This document shows positions 17,932 through 28,079 of a stretch of 64,000 nucleotides of DNA, piece by piece. Location: assembly GCF_025263485.1 (NCBI RefSeq), contig NZ_CP079863.1, positions 2,604,001 to 2,668,000 of the forward strand, read 5' to 3'. This stretch comes from Mycobacterium sp. SMC-2. GTDB taxonomy: Bacteria; Actinomycetota; Actinomycetes; Mycobacteriales; Mycobacteriaceae. The notes under the pieces were generated by a model. The model had not been told where the DNA came from. It ran no database searches and saw only the letters and a program-made list of their open reading frames with translations. How positions within the stretch are numbered: the first letter of the stretch is position 1; each line of letters begins with the position of its first letter. A program made the translations under genes and the position numbers.

Positions 17932-17933
17932 CC

Positions 17934-19127
17934 ATGAGTTCCGAAGACTTGGCGGTGGACCTGAAGGCACGGGTACAGGCGCTGCTGGACGAACACGACC
18001 CGGCCGGTACCGACCCGGGGGAGTTCCTCGGCGCCCAGTACGACGCGGGCCTGGCCTGGGTGCACCTGCCGCACGGCTTCGGCGGGCTCGGCCTGACGCG
18101 GAAGGCCCAGGAACTCGTCGACGCGCAGCTGGCCGCCGCGGGGGCGCCTGTCGGTGGCACCGCGAAGAACTTCATCGGGATGGGCATGGCGGCGCCGACC
18201 ATCGCGGCTTTCGGAACCGACGAGCAGAAGCGAAAGTTCTTACGCCCCTTGTTCACCGGCGAACAAGTCTATTGCCAGCTGTTCAGTGAACCCGGCGCGG
18301 GGTCGGACCTGGCCGGGTTGGCCACTCGCGCGGTCCGCGACGGTGACGACTGGATCGTCAACGGGCAGAAGGTGTGGACCTCGATGGCGCAGCACGCGCA
18401 GATGGCCATCCTGGTCGCCCGCACCGACCCGACGGTGCCCAAACACGCTGGACTGACGTACTTCCTGTGCGACATGACCCAGCCCGGCGTCGAGGTGCGC
18501 CCGTTGCGCCAGATCACCGGCGAGGCGGAGTTCAACGAGGTGTTCCTCACCGACGTGCGGGTGCCCGACGCGAACCGGCTCGGGCCGGTCGGCGGCGGGT
18601 GGCGGGTCGCGACCACCACGCTCAACAACGAGCGCGTCGCCATCGGCACCCGCGCCGGAACGCCGCGCGAGGGCGGGATCATCGGGAAGGTCGCCAAGGC
18701 GTGGCGAAACGAGCCGGGGCTGCGCAACCCCGCGATGCACGACGAGCTGATGAAGCTGTGGGTCGACGCGGAGGTCCTGCGGCTCGCCGGCGAGCGGCTG
18801 CGACAACAGGCCCAGGCCGGTCAGCCCGGACCCGAAGGCGCCGGCATGAAGGTGGCCTTCGGCAAGCTGGCGCAAGCCATTTCGGGCTTCGACATCGAGT
18901 TGCACGCCGAGGCGGGTCTGCAGTACGACGACTGGACCATGCGCAGGACCGAAGTCGTCGATCTGGTCGGACGCGAGCCCGGATACCGCTACCTGCGCGC
19001 TCGCGGCAATTCGATCGAGGGCGGCACCTCGGAGATCCTGCGCAACACCATTTCCGAGCGCATCCTCGGCCTGCCGGGTGAGCACCGCGTCGACAAAGAC
19101 GTCGCCTGGAAGGACCTGGATCGGTGA
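17934..19127 (+). CDS. Acyl-CoA dehydrogenase (FadE-type), large partner
   Basis: 397 aa acyl-CoA dehydrogenase using FAD. Visible are the FAD/substrate segment CQLFSEPGAGSDLAGL (about residues 112-127), VNGQKVWTSMA (about 141-151) and the C-terminal GNSIEGGTSEILRN, with Glu in the usual catalytic-base position (IEGGT). It introduces a C2-C3 double bond into acyl-CoA. The next gene is a second, shorter dehydrogenase overlapping by 4 nt, the arrangement seen for heteromeric (alpha2beta2) mycobacterial dehydrogenases. Substrate not assignable. Confidence 0.88.
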   Translation: MSSEDLAVDLKARVQALLDEHDPAGTDPGEFLGAQYDAGLAWVHLPHGFGGLGLTRKAQELVDAQLAAAGAPVGGTAKNFIGMGMAAPTIAAFGTDEQKRKFLRPLFTGEQVYCQLFSEPGAGSDLAGLATRAVRDGDDWIVNGQKVWTSMAQHAQMAILVARTDPTVPKHAGLTYFLCDMTQPGVEVRPLRQITGEAEFNEVFLTDVRVPDANRLGPVGGGWRVATTTLNNERVAIGTRAGTPREGGIIGKVAKAWRNEPGLRNPAMHDELMKLWVDAEVLRLAGERLRQQAQAGQPGPEGAGMKVAFGKLAQAISGFDIELHAEAGLQYDDWTMRRTEVVDLVGREPGYRYLRARGNSIEGGTSEILRNTISERILGLPGEHRVDKDVAWKDLDR

Positions 19128-20218
19128 GTGACCTGCTGTACTCCGACACCGAGGAGGCGCTGCGGGACAGCGTTCGGCATTTGTTCGCCGACCGCTGCCC
19201 GCCCGAAGCGGTGGCACGCGCGTACGACCCTGAGCCGCCGGACTTTTCGGGCGTCTGGAGGACGTTGGCCGCCGAGCTGGGGGTGGCCGGGCTGCTGGTG
19301 CCCGAGTCGCTCGGCGGCGCCGGCGCGAGTGCCCGGGAGGTCGCGGTCATCATGGAGGAGATCGGCCGGGCTGTGGCGCCGGTGCCGGTCCTGTCCAGCG
19401 CTGTGCTGGCCACGGTCGCGCTGCTGCGCGCCGGCGATACCGAGACCGTGTCCGCGCTCGCGCAGGGCGAGCTGACGGCCGCGTTGGTGGTGCCGGTGTC
19501 GACCGTGCCCGGCGATCCGATCGGGGCGGTGACCGGCGGCGCCGACGGGCTGAGCGGAGCGGTGACCACCGTCGCCGGTGCCGCCGAGGCCGACGTGCTG
19601 GTGGTGCCGGTCGCCGGCCCCTTCGGGCTCGAGCTGCATACCGTCGCGCGCACCGCGGCGGGGGTGAAGGTGTCGCCGCTGCTGGCGTTGGACATGACGA
19701 GACCCCTTGCGAACGTGAGCTTTTCGGCGACGGACTCGTCACGGGTCGGGCCGGGGGACGGGCCGGTCGCCGAGGCGTTGCGCACCGGGGCGGCGCTGCT
19801 CGCGTCCGAGCAACTCGGGGTCGCCCAGTGGTGTTTCGAGACCACGCTGGCTTATGTCAAGCAGCGCAAGCAGTTCGGCCGCGCGATCGGCTCCTACCAG
19901 GCGATCAAACACCGGCTGGCCGATCTGTGGTTCGAGGTCAGCGCCGCGACCGCGGCGGCCCGGCACGCCGCCGACACGTGCGCCCGGAACGACGAAGATG
20001 CGCCCGTCGCGGCGGCGCTGGCGCAGGCGTATTGCAGTGGCGTCGCCGTGCACGCGGCGGAGGAATGCGTACAGCTGCACGGCGGTATCGGCATGACGTG
20101 GGAGTATCCCGCGCACCTGTACCTCAAGCGAGCCAAAAGCGACCAGTTGATCTTCGGCACCGCGTATCGTCACCGAGCCCGACTGGCCGAGTTGGTGGAC
20201 CTGCCTTCGACGGGCTAA
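19124..20218 (+). CDS. Acyl-CoA dehydrogenase (FadE-type), small partner
   Basis: 364 aa, shorter and more divergent than its upstream neighbour. It retains KQRKQFGRAIGSYQAIKHRLADL (about residues 246-268) and the C-terminal HGGIGMTWEYPAHLYLKR, but its central FAD-binding segment is poorly conserved and the IEGGT catalytic region is replaced by IFGTAYRH. This pattern is typical of the non-catalytic-type subunit of heteromeric enzymes. GTG start overlapping the previous stop (GTGA). It ends convergently with the dienelactone hydrolase gene (4-nt overlap). Confidence 0.86.
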   Translation: MSDLLYSDTEEALRDSVRHLFADRCPPEAVARAYDPEPPDFSGVWRTLAAELGVAGLLVPESLGGAGASAREVAVIMEEIGRAVAPVPVLSSAVLATVALLRAGDTETVSALAQGELTAALVVPVSTVPGDPIGAVTGGADGLSGAVTTVAGAAEADVLVVPVAGPFGLELHTVARTAAGVKVSPLLALDMTRPLANVSFSATDSSRVGPGDGPVAEALRTGAALLASEQLGVAQWCFETTLAYVKQRKQFGRAIGSYQAIKHRLADLWFEVSAATAAARHAADTCARNDEDAPVAAALAQAYCSGVAVHAAEECVQLHGGIGMTWEYPAHLYLKRAKSDQLIFGTAYRHRARLAELVDLPSTG

Positions 20219-20955
20219 CGCGGTAACGCGGAACCGAAGACCTCGGTCATGGCCTGCCAGTGACGTTCGGCCGCGGCCGGGTCGTACGGCACATTGTCGG
20301 GCACCGCGAACCCGTGGGCCGCCGGATACCACTCGATGGTGTGCTGCACGCCGGCGGCCGTCAGCGCCTTGTCCAGCTGTTCGGCGTCCGCGCGCGTGAA
20401 CGACGCGTCGTCCTTGGCCCCACCGACGTAGACCGTGGCGGTCATCCGGTCGGCCAGCAGGTGCGGGCTGTCCGCGGTATCGGTCACCAGGCCGCCGCCG
20501 TGAAACGACGCCGCGGCGGCGACGCGCTCGGGCACCCGGCCCGCGACGACGAGCGAGGTCCGCCCGCCCATGCAGTAGCCGCACACGCCGAAGCGCTCCC
20601 CGGATACCTCCGGGCGGGCCGCCAGGTAGTCGAAGAAGGCGGCGGCGTCGCCGGCCATCATGTCCGCGGTGACGCTGCCGATCATGCCGAAGAGCCGCCT
20701 GCGCTCCCGCTCGTCGCCGAACACGGTGGCCATGTCGAACGGGGCCCAGTCTCCGCTGCGGTAATACACGTCGGGTAGCAGCACCGCATAGCCGAACCCG
20801 GCCAGCTTGGCGGCCATCTGGTCGAAGGTGTCGCGCACCCCGCCGGCATCGCAGTACATGACTATCCCCGGCCAGGGACCGGGCCCCTCGGGGGTGAACA
20901 GGCCGACGGGGCAGGTGCCATCGGCGGTGGTGACGCTGTCGGTGATTTTCGGCAT
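20215..20955 (-). CDS. Dienelactone hydrolase family protein (Rv2765-like)
   Basis: 246 aa alpha/beta hydrolase of the dienelactone hydrolase family. The nucleophile is Cys in GYCMGG (about residues 123-128), with the acid Asp in GGAKDDASF and His in PAAHGFAVPD, completing a Cys-Asp-His triad. The family hydrolyses lactone or ester bonds, but the natural substrate in mycobacteria is unknown. ACGGAGG precedes the ATG. It is divergent from thyA across the 56-bp repeat array and sits beside fabG5-type genes as in M. tuberculosis. Confidence 0.86.
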   Translation of the reverse strand: MPKITDSVTTADGTCPVGLFTPEGPGPWPGIVMYCDAGGVRDTFDQMAAKLAGFGYAVLLPDVYYRSGDWAPFDMATVFGDERERRRLFGMIGSVTADMMAGDAAAFFDYLAARPEVSGERFGVCGYCMGGRTSLVVAGRVPERVAAAASFHGGGLVTDTADSPHLLADRMTATVYVGGAKDDASFTRADAEQLDKALTAAGVQHTIEWYPAAHGFAVPDNVPYDPAAAERHWQAMTEVFGSALPR

Positions 20956-20984
20956 GGCCTCCGTTTTACTCCCGAGGTCTGGAC

Positions 20985-21152
20985 GGGATTTTTTGGCGTC
21001 GACCCGCCGCGCCCGGCTTCGCCGCGCTTGCGATCGCCGCGGGATTTTTTGGCGTCGACCCGCCGCGCCCGGCTTCGCCGCGCTTGCGATCGCCGCGGGA
21101 TTTTTTGGCGTCGACCCGCCGCGCCCGGCTTCGCCGCGCTTGCGATCGCCGC
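20985..21152. repeat. Three perfect 56-bp tandem repeats upstream of thyA
   Basis: Identical units occupy 20985-21040, 21041-21096 and 21097-21152. Each starts GGGATTTTTTGGCGTCGACC and ends TTGCGATCGCCGC. The T6 run and the GCGATCGC palindrome recur in each. The array fills most of the dienelactone hydrolase/thyA divergent gap. No base separates the last unit from the thyA -10 hexamer. The unit resembles GC-rich intergenic repeats of mycobacteria and is a strong VNTR candidate. Confidence 0.97.
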
Positions 21153-21158
21153 TAAGCT
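21153..21158 (+). promoter_or_regulatory. thyA: Probable thyA -10 element (leaderless)
   Basis: TAAGCT begins at the first base after the third 56-bp repeat and ends six nt before the thyA GTG at 21165. The -35 region would therefore lie inside the repeat. Assignment is by spacing and consensus only. Confidence 0.5.
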
Positions 21159-21164
21159 TTCCGC

Positions 21165-21965
21165 GTGCCGATCCCGACGCCGTATGAGGACCTGCTGCGC
21201 CTGGTGCTCGAGCGGGGCACGGCCAAGTCCGACCGCACCGGCACCGGGACCCGCAGCCTGTTCGGCCAGCAGTTGCGCTACGACCTGGCCGCCGGCTTCC
21301 CGCTGCTGACCACCAAGAAGGTGCATCTCAAGTCGGTGGTCTACGAGTTGCTGTGGTTCTTGCGCGGCGATTCCAACGTCGCCTGGCTGCACGAGCACGG
21401 CGTCACCATCTGGGACGAATGGGCCAGCGACACAGGCGATCTCGGGCCGATATATGGCGTGCAGTGGCGGTCCTGGCCGACGCCGACCGGTGAGCACATC
21501 GACCAGATCAGCGCGGCGCTGGAGTTGCTGCGCACCGACCCGAACTCGCGGCGGATCATCGTGTCGGCCTGGAACGTCGGGGAGATCCCGCAGATGGCGC
21601 TGCCGCCGTGTCACGCGTTCTTCCAGTTCTACGTGGCTGACGGCCGGCTCAGCTGCCAGCTGTATCAGCGCAGCGCCGACCTGTTTCTCGGTGTGCCCTT
21701 CAACATCGCCAGCTACGCGCTGCTCACCCACATGATGGCCGCCCAGGCCGGGCTGTCGGTCGGTGAATTCGTCTGGACGGGCGGCGACTGCCACATCTAT
21801 GACAACCACGTCGAGCAGGTGCGCACCCAGCTCAGCCGCGAGCCGCGGCCCTACCCGGAACTGGTTCTGGCGCAGCGGAATTCGATCTTCGACTACACCT
21901 ACGACGACGTGGTCGTGAAGAACTACGACCCGCACCCGGCCATCAAAGCCCCCGTCGCCGTATGA
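21165..21965 (+). CDS. thyA: Thymidylate synthase ThyA
   Basis: 266 aa classical thymidylate synthase converting dUMP to dTMP with methylene-tetrahydrofolate, yielding dihydrofolate. The catalytic Cys is residue 149 in [10 protein letters not shown]; folate/dUMP contacts are visible in [12 protein letters not shown] and the C-terminus. The length is usual. It overlaps dfrA by 4 nt (ATGA), so dihydrofolate made here is recycled by the co-translated reductase. Its promoter directly abuts a 56-bp repeat array. A second, flavin-dependent synthase (thyX) lies 2.6 kb downstream. Confidence 0.98.
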   Translation: MPIPTPYEDLLRLVLERGTAKSDRTGTGTRSLFGQQLRYDLAAGFPLLTTKKVHLKSVVYELLWFLRGDSNVAWLHEHGVTIWDEWASDTGDLGPIYGVQWRSWPTPTGEHIDQISAALELLRTDPNSRRIIVSAWNVGEIPQMALPPCHAFFQFYVADGRLSCQLYQRSADLFLGVPFNIASYALLTHMMAAQAGLSVGEFVWTGGDCHIYDNHVEQVRTQLSREPRPYPELVLAQRNSIFDYTYDDVVVKNYDPHPAIKAPVAV

Positions 21966-22468
21966 CGCGTACGACGGTCGTGGGCCTGATCTGGGCCCAG
22001 TCGACGTCGGGCATCATCGGCCGCGGCGGCGACATCCCGTGGCGGGTGCCCGAGGACCTGGCCCGTTTCAAGGAGCTGACCGTCGGGCACACCGTGATCA
22101 TGGGCCGGCGCACGTGGGAATCCTTGCCGACCAAGGTCCGGCCGCTGCCGGGTCGCAAGAACGTCGTACTGTCGCGACGCAGCGACTTCGTGGCCGAAGG
22201 GGCGCAGGTCGTCGGATCGCTCGAGGCGGCTTTGGCCGGCTCCGAGGGCGAGCCGGAGACGTGGGTGATCGGCGGCGAGCAGGTTTATCTGCTGGCGCTG
22301 CCCTACGCGACCCGGTGCGAGGTCACCGAGGTCGAAGTCGACCTGCGGCGGGACGACGACGACGCGCTCGCGCCCGTGCTCGACGACAGCTGGCTTGGTG
22401 AGACGGGGGAGTGGCAGGTCAGCCGCACGGGACTGCGGTACCGGCTGCACAGCTACCGTCGGGCATAA
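21962..22468 (+). CDS. dfrA: Dihydrofolate reductase
   Basis: 168 aa DHFR, which reduces dihydrofolate to tetrahydrofolate with NADPH. Typical motifs: [25 protein letters not shown] (residues 8-32, read in parts), with catalytic Asp near residue 28, [10 protein letters not shown] (about 46-55) and the NADPH loop VIGGEQVY (about 101-108). About eight residues longer than the M. tuberculosis protein. Translation is coupled to thyA through the ATGA overlap. Confidence 0.97.
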   Translation: MTRTTVVGLIWAQSTSGIIGRGGDIPWRVPEDLARFKELTVGHTVIMGRRTWESLPTKVRPLPGRKNVVLSRRSDFVAEGAQVVGSLEAALAGSEGEPETWVIGGEQVYLLALPYATRCEVTEVEVDLRRDDDDALAPVLDDSWLGETGEWQVSRTGLRYRLHSYRRA

Positions 22469-22560
22469 GTGTTGGGCTCCCCGCCCGTGACATACTCGGA
22501 CGCGGGGGTCGGTCTCGCCCGCACCAGGTCACCACACGTTGCCAGGAGGGGGAGTTGGCA

Positions 22561-23262
22561 GTGATAACCGAACCCACGAAAGCGTTCACTCGCATGTTCA
22601 GGGGGTACGACCCGGCCGCGGTCGATGCCCACATCGAGATGTTGACCACCAAGCAGCAGTTGCTGCTCGACGACGTCGAGAGCCTGAGGAACCGGCTGAA
22701 GGAAGCCGGCGACGAAGCGGCCGCGCTGCGCAAAGAAATCGCCGTCCTCACCGACAGCTCACCCTCACCCCACGCGGTGCAGCGCCGGATGGCGAAGATG
22801 CTGCGGCGCGCGGTCGACGAGGTTGCCGAGATGCAGGCCGAGGCGCGGAGCGAGGCGGGCCGGCTGATCGCAGCGGCCGAGGCCGAGATCGAGGCCACGC
22901 AGCGAAAGCACGAAGAGGAGTTGGCGGAGATGGCCGAGCAACGAAAAGCCATGGAAACCGATTACGAGGAAGCCAAGAAGCAACTCGAGGCCGAGTTGGC
23001 CGGGATGCGTGCCGAAACCGAAGCGGCGATCGACAAGGCGTGGCGGGACGCCCAAAAGGAAGCCGATCACTATCGTGAGCAGGCCCGGCGCGCGGCGGAC
23101 GAGGCGATCCGGCAGCGGATCAACGTCCTCGAGCAGCTGATGGGCGTCTACCGCGACCTCGAGGCGGTCCCGGCCGCTCTCGAGTCGGCCTACCAGGAGC
23201 AGAAGAACGCGCCGGACCCGAGCGTCGTGGTGCCGCTGGACGGGAAAGTCAGCACGGGCTGA
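22561..23262 (+). CDS. DivIVA-domain coiled-coil protein
   Basis: 233 aa. The N-terminal AFTRMFRGYDPAAVDAHIEML (residues 7-27, read in parts) matches the DivIVA/Wag31 N-terminal domain, which binds curved membrane at poles and septa. A long Glu/Lys/Ala-rich coiled coil follows (about 45-215). It is not Wag31 itself, which belongs to the ftsZ cluster. SD AGGAGG at 22544-22549 serves either the GTG at 22561 or a TTG at 22555. It lies 92 nt after dfrA and upstream of the AlkX-like gene. Role inferred only by domain: scaffolding at growth or division sites. Confidence 0.75.
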   Translation: MITEPTKAFTRMFRGYDPAAVDAHIEMLTTKQQLLLDDVESLRNRLKEAGDEAAALRKEIAVLTDSSPSPHAVQRRMAKMLRRAVDEVAEMQAEARSEAGRLIAAAEAEIEATQRKHEEELAEMAEQRKAMETDYEEAKKQLEAELAGMRAETEAAIDKAWRDAQKEADHYREQARRAADEAIRQRINVLEQLMGVYRDLEAVPAALESAYQEQKNAPDPSVVVPLDGKVSTG

Positions 23263-23320
23263 GCCCGCGGGGCCGCGTCGCCGCTGAGCGCTGTCGTACC
23301 CGGCCGGTATTCTCGGCGCC

Positions 23321-24535
23321 GTGTCGATCCGGACCCACAGGCTGTCGGCCGCGCAAGCCCGGCGGATCGCCGTTGCGGCCCAAGGCTTTAGCGAGCCGCG
23401 GCCAGCCGGTCCGGTCACTCGATCCCATTTGAAGCGCCTGATATCGAGGATCCAAGTGCTGCAACTGGATTCGGTATCCGTCGCGGTGCGCGCCCACTAC
23501 GCGCCGGTGTTCAGCAGGCTCGGGCCCTACGACCGTGACGTGTTGGATCGCGCCGCCTGGGGCCCGCGTTCGTCGCGGCTGCTGGCCGAGTACTGGGCGC
23601 ACGAGGCCGCGCTGATGGCCGTCGATGACTGGCCGCTGCTGCGCTGGCGGATGCGCCAGTACCGTCATGGTCGCTGGGGCACGCACATCGTCAAGGCCAA
23701 TCCCCAACTTGCCGAGGACATCGTCGCCGCCGTCGCCGAACTCGGCCCCAGCACCGCCGGGCAGATCGAAGCGCACCTGGCCGCCGAGCCGCGCCGCAAG
23801 AAGGGCACCTGGTGGAACCGCAGCGACACCAAGTGGGTCGCCGAGGCGCTCTTTGCCGCCGGCGTGCTCACCACGGCCACCCGGGTGGGCTTCGCCCGCC
23901 ACTACGACCTGGTGGAACGGGTGCTGCCGGCGGGCGTGCTGGCGCGCGAGGTCGACGACGAGCAGGCCGTCCGGGAACTCACGCTGCGCGCCGCCACCGC
24001 GCTGGGCGTGGCCACCGAGGCCGACATCCGCGACTACTTCCGGCTGTCGGCCCAGCAGGTCAAGCCCGCGGTCGCCGACCTCCTGGCGGCGGGTGAGATC
24101 GAGCGGGTGGAGGTGGATCGTTGGCCCGCGCCGGCCTATCTGCGCACCGGCCGGCCGGTGCCGCGTTCCGACCGTGGCACCGCGCTGCTGTGTCCGTTCG
24201 ACCCGCTGATCTTCTTCCGGCCCCGGGTCGAGCGGCTGTTTGGGTTTCATTACCGCATCGAGATCTACACCCCGGCCGCCAAGCGCCAATACGGCTACTA
24301 CGTGTGGCCGCTGCTGATGGACGGGCAACTGGTGGCGCGGGTCGACCTCAAGGCCGACCGGGCCGGTGACACGCTGCGCGTCATGGGTGCGTTCGGCGAG
24401 CCCGGCATTCCGCGGCCGCGCGTGGCCGCCGCGCTGGCCGGCGAACTGCGGTCCATGGCGTCGTGGCTGGGGCTGGGCGGGTTCAGCGTCGCCAGCCGGG
24501 GCGACCTGGCCGCCGACCTGCGGGCGGCCAGCTGA
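23321..24535 (+). CDS. AlkX/YcaQ-like winged-helix DNA glycosylase (HTH_42)
   Basis: 404 aa of the YcaQ/AlkX/AlkZ superfamily, built of tandem winged helices. The predicted catalytic motif Q-x-D is Q48-L49-D50 (VLQLDSVSV), the AlkX-type form; AlkZ-type relatives have Q-x-Q. Bacterial members excise alkylated bases and unhook interstrand cross-links. GTG start with TATTCT (23308-23313) seven nt upstream, so probably leaderless. It sits between thymidylate and folate genes, with no LexA or PafBC box visible upstream. Confidence 0.85.
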   Translation: MSIRTHRLSAAQARRIAVAAQGFSEPRPAGPVTRSHLKRLISRIQVLQLDSVSVAVRAHYAPVFSRLGPYDRDVLDRAAWGPRSSRLLAEYWAHEAALMAVDDWPLLRWRMRQYRHGRWGTHIVKANPQLAEDIVAAVAELGPSTAGQIEAHLAAEPRRKKGTWWNRSDTKWVAEALFAAGVLTTATRVGFARHYDLVERVLPAGVLAREVDDEQAVRELTLRAATALGVATEADIRDYFRLSAQQVKPAVADLLAAGEIERVEVDRWPAPAYLRTGRPVPRSDRGTALLCPFDPLIFFRPRVERLFGFHYRIEIYTPAAKRQYGYYVWPLLMDGQLVARVDLKADRAGDTLRVMGAFGEPGIPRPRVAAALAGELRSMASWLGLGGFSVASRGDLAADLRAAS

Positions 24536-24579
24536 TGTCGGGTGGGTTGCCGATCCGGTCACCACGTTAAGGTGGCGCC

Positions 24580-25332
24580 GTGGCCGAGACCGCGCCGCTA
24601 CGCGTGCAACTGATCGCCAAGACCGAGTTCCTGGCGCCGCCGGACGTGCCATGGACCACCGACGCCGACGGTGGCCCGGCATTGGTCGAGTTCGCCGGGC
24701 GGGCCTGCTATCAAAGCTGGTCGAAACCGAATCCCAAGACCGCGACCAACGCCGGCTACATCAAGCACATCATCGACGTGGGGCATTTCTCCGTGCTCGA
24801 GCACGCGAATGTGTCGTTCTACATCACCGGCATTTCCCGATCGCTCACACACGAGCTGATCCGGCACCGGCATTTCTCCTACTCGCAGTTGTCGCAGCGC
24901 TATGTGCCGGAGGGGGATTCGCAGGTCGTCGTACCACCGGGCATGGAAGACGACCCCGAACTGCGCCGGATCCTGACCGAGGCCGCCGACGCCAGCCGAG
25001 CCACCTACGTCGACCTGCTGGCCAGGCTGGAGGCCAAGTTCGCCGATCAGCCGAACGCCGTGCTGCGCCGCAAGCAGGCGCGGCAGGCCGCTCGGGCGGT
25101 GCTGCCGAACGCGACCGAAACCCGCATCGTGGTGACCGGCAACTACCGGGCCTGGCGGCATTTCATCGCCATGCGCGCCAGCGAACACGCCGACGTGGAA
25201 ATCCGGCGGCTGGCCATCGAGTGCCTGCGCCAGCTCGCCGACGCGGCGCCCGCGGTGTTCGCCGACTTCGAGATCTCGACGCTGGCCGACGGGACCGAGG
25301 TGGCCACCAGCCCGCTGGCGACCGAAGCCTGA
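24580..25332 (+). CDS. thyX: Flavin-dependent thymidylate synthase ThyX
   Basis: 250 aa homotetrameric FAD enzyme making dTMP without producing dihydrofolate. The diagnostic ThyX motif RHRxxSxxxxSxRY is at residues 95-108 ([14 protein letters not shown]). Length equals the M. tuberculosis protein. GTG start with TAAGGT (24568-24573) six nt before it. Co-existence with thyA is normal in mycobacteria. It lies upstream of dapA in the same direction. Confidence 0.98.
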   Translation: MAETAPLRVQLIAKTEFLAPPDVPWTTDADGGPALVEFAGRACYQSWSKPNPKTATNAGYIKHIIDVGHFSVLEHANVSFYITGISRSLTHELIRHRHFSYSQLSQRYVPEGDSQVVVPPGMEDDPELRRILTEAADASRATYVDLLARLEAKFADQPNAVLRRKQARQAARAVLPNATETRIVVTGNYRAWRHFIAMRASEHADVEIRRLAIECLRQLADAAPAVFADFEISTLADGTEVATSPLATEA

Positions 25333-26322
<990 letters not shown>

Positions 26323-26329
26323 GCCGAAC

Positions 26330-28006
26330 GTGAACGAGGAACTCGCCCCTCCTGGTCCCTTGACCACCGGTGGGTTGCGGGTCACCGCGCTGGGCGGCAT
26401 CAGCGAAATCGGCCGCAACATGACGGTTTTCGAGCACCTCGGCCGGCTGCTGATCATCGACTGCGGGGTGATGTTTCCCACCCATGACGAGCCCGGGGTG
26501 GACCTGATACTTCCGGACCTGCGCCATATCGAGGACCGGCTCGACGACATCGAGGCGCTGGTGTTGACCCATGCGCACGAGGACCACATCGGCGGCATCC
26601 CGTTCCTGCTCAAGCTGCGCCCCGACATCCCCGTCGTCGGGTCGAAGTTCACCCTGGCGCTGGTAGCCGCGAAATGCCGTGAACACCGGCTCAAGCCGGT
26701 GTTCGCCGAGGTCGCCGAGGGGCAGCGCAGCACCCACGGCGTCTTCGAGTGCGAATACTTCGCCGTCAACCACTCGATCCCGGACGCGCTGGCGATCGCC
26801 GTGCGCACCGGCGCGGGAACCATCCTGCACACCGGCGACATCAAGCTCGACCAGCTTCCCCTCGACGGCCGGCCCACCGACCTGCCCGGGATGTCCCGGC
26901 TCGGCGACGCCGGGGTGGACCTGTTCCTGTGCGACTCGACGAACTCCGAGATACCCGGCGTGGGCCCGTCCGAAAGCGAAGTGGGACCGACACTGCACCG
27001 CCTGATCCGGGGGGCCGAGGGCCGGGTCATCGTGGCGTGCTTTGCCTCCAACGTGGACCGGGTGCAGCAGATCATCGATGCCGCAACCGCATTGGGTCGG
27101 CGGGTGTCGTTCGTCGGGCGGTCGATGGTGCGCAACATGGGCATCGCCCGCGAGTTGGGCTTTCTGCGGGTGGCCGATTCGGATGTGATCGACATCGGCG
27201 CGGCCGAGATGATGCCGCCCGAGCGGGTGGTCCTGATCACCACGGGCACCCAGGGCGAGCCCATGTCCGCGCTGTCGCGGATGTCGCGCGGCGAGCACCG
27301 CAGCATCACGCTGACGGCGGGTGATCTCATCGTGCTGGCGTCGTCGCTGATCCCCGGCAACGAGGAGGCGGTCTACGGCGTCATCGACGCGCTCGCCAAG
27401 ATCGGGGCCCGCGTCGTCACTAATGCCCAAGCGCGCGTGCATGTTTCGGGTCACGCATACGCCGGCGAGCTGTTGTTCCTCTACAACGGCGTGCGGCCGC
27501 GCAACGTCATGCCGGTGCACGGCACCTGGCGGATGCTGCGCGCCAACGCCAAGCTGGCCGCCAGCACCGGAGTGCCGGAGGAGTCGATCCTATTGGCCGA
27601 GAACGGCGTCAGCGTCGACCTGGTCGCCGGCACGGCGTCGATCTCCGGGGCGGTCCCGGTGGGCAAGATGTTCGTCGACGGACTGATCGGCGGCGACGTC
27701 GGCGACATCACGCTGGGGGAACGGCTCATCCTGTCGTCGGGTTTCGTGGCGGTGACCGTGGTCGTCCAGCGCGGCACCGGGCGTCCGGCGGCTGCCCCGC
27801 ACCTGCATTCACGCGGGTTCTCCGAAGACCCCAAGGCGCTGGAACCCGCCGGGCGCCGGGTCGAGGCGGAGCTCGAATTGCTTGCCGCCGACAACATCAC
27901 CGATCCGGGCCGCATCGCCCAGGCCGTGCGCCGCACCGTTGGCAAGTGGGTGGGCGAGACCTACCGCCGTCAGCCGATGATCGTGCCGACGGTCATCGAG
28001 GTCTGA
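26330..28006 (+). CDS. rnj: Ribonuclease J
   Basis: 558 aa metallo-beta-lactamase/beta-CASP RNase with 5'-3' exo- and endonuclease activity. The metal motif HAHEDH lies near residue 81, with GHAYAGEL and NVMPVHGTWRM in the beta-CASP part, and the C-terminal domain runs to VPTVIEV. Equal in length to Rv2752c. GTG start 7 nt after dapA, so probably co-transcribed with it. Confidence 0.96.
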   Translation: MNEELAPPGPLTTGGLRVTALGGISEIGRNMTVFEHLGRLLIIDCGVMFPTHDEPGVDLILPDLRHIEDRLDDIEALVLTHAHEDHIGGIPFLLKLRPDIPVVGSKFTLALVAAKCREHRLKPVFAEVAEGQRSTHGVFECEYFAVNHSIPDALAIAVRTGAGTILHTGDIKLDQLPLDGRPTDLPGMSRLGDAGVDLFLCDSTNSEIPGVGPSESEVGPTLHRLIRGAEGRVIVACFASNVDRVQQIIDAATALGRRVSFVGRSMVRNMGIARELGFLRVADSDVIDIGAAEMMPPERVVLITTGTQGEPMSALSRMSRGEHRSITLTAGDLIVLASSLIPGNEEAVYGVIDALAKIGARVVTNAQARVHVSGHAYAGELLFLYNGVRPRNVMPVHGTWRMLRANAKLAASTGVPEESILLAENGVSVDLVAGTASISGAVPVGKMFVDGLIGGDVGDITLGERLILSSGFVAVTVVVQRGTGRPAAAPHLHSRGFSEDPKALEPAGRRVEAELELLAADNITDPGRIAQAVRRTVGKWVGETYRRQPMIVPTVIEV

Positions 28007-28079
28007 CCGGCTCACGAGAGATAAACCGCCGCCACGTTTTTCGGCGCGTCGTCGCAGACGTGTATGTGTCGTGGAGCGG

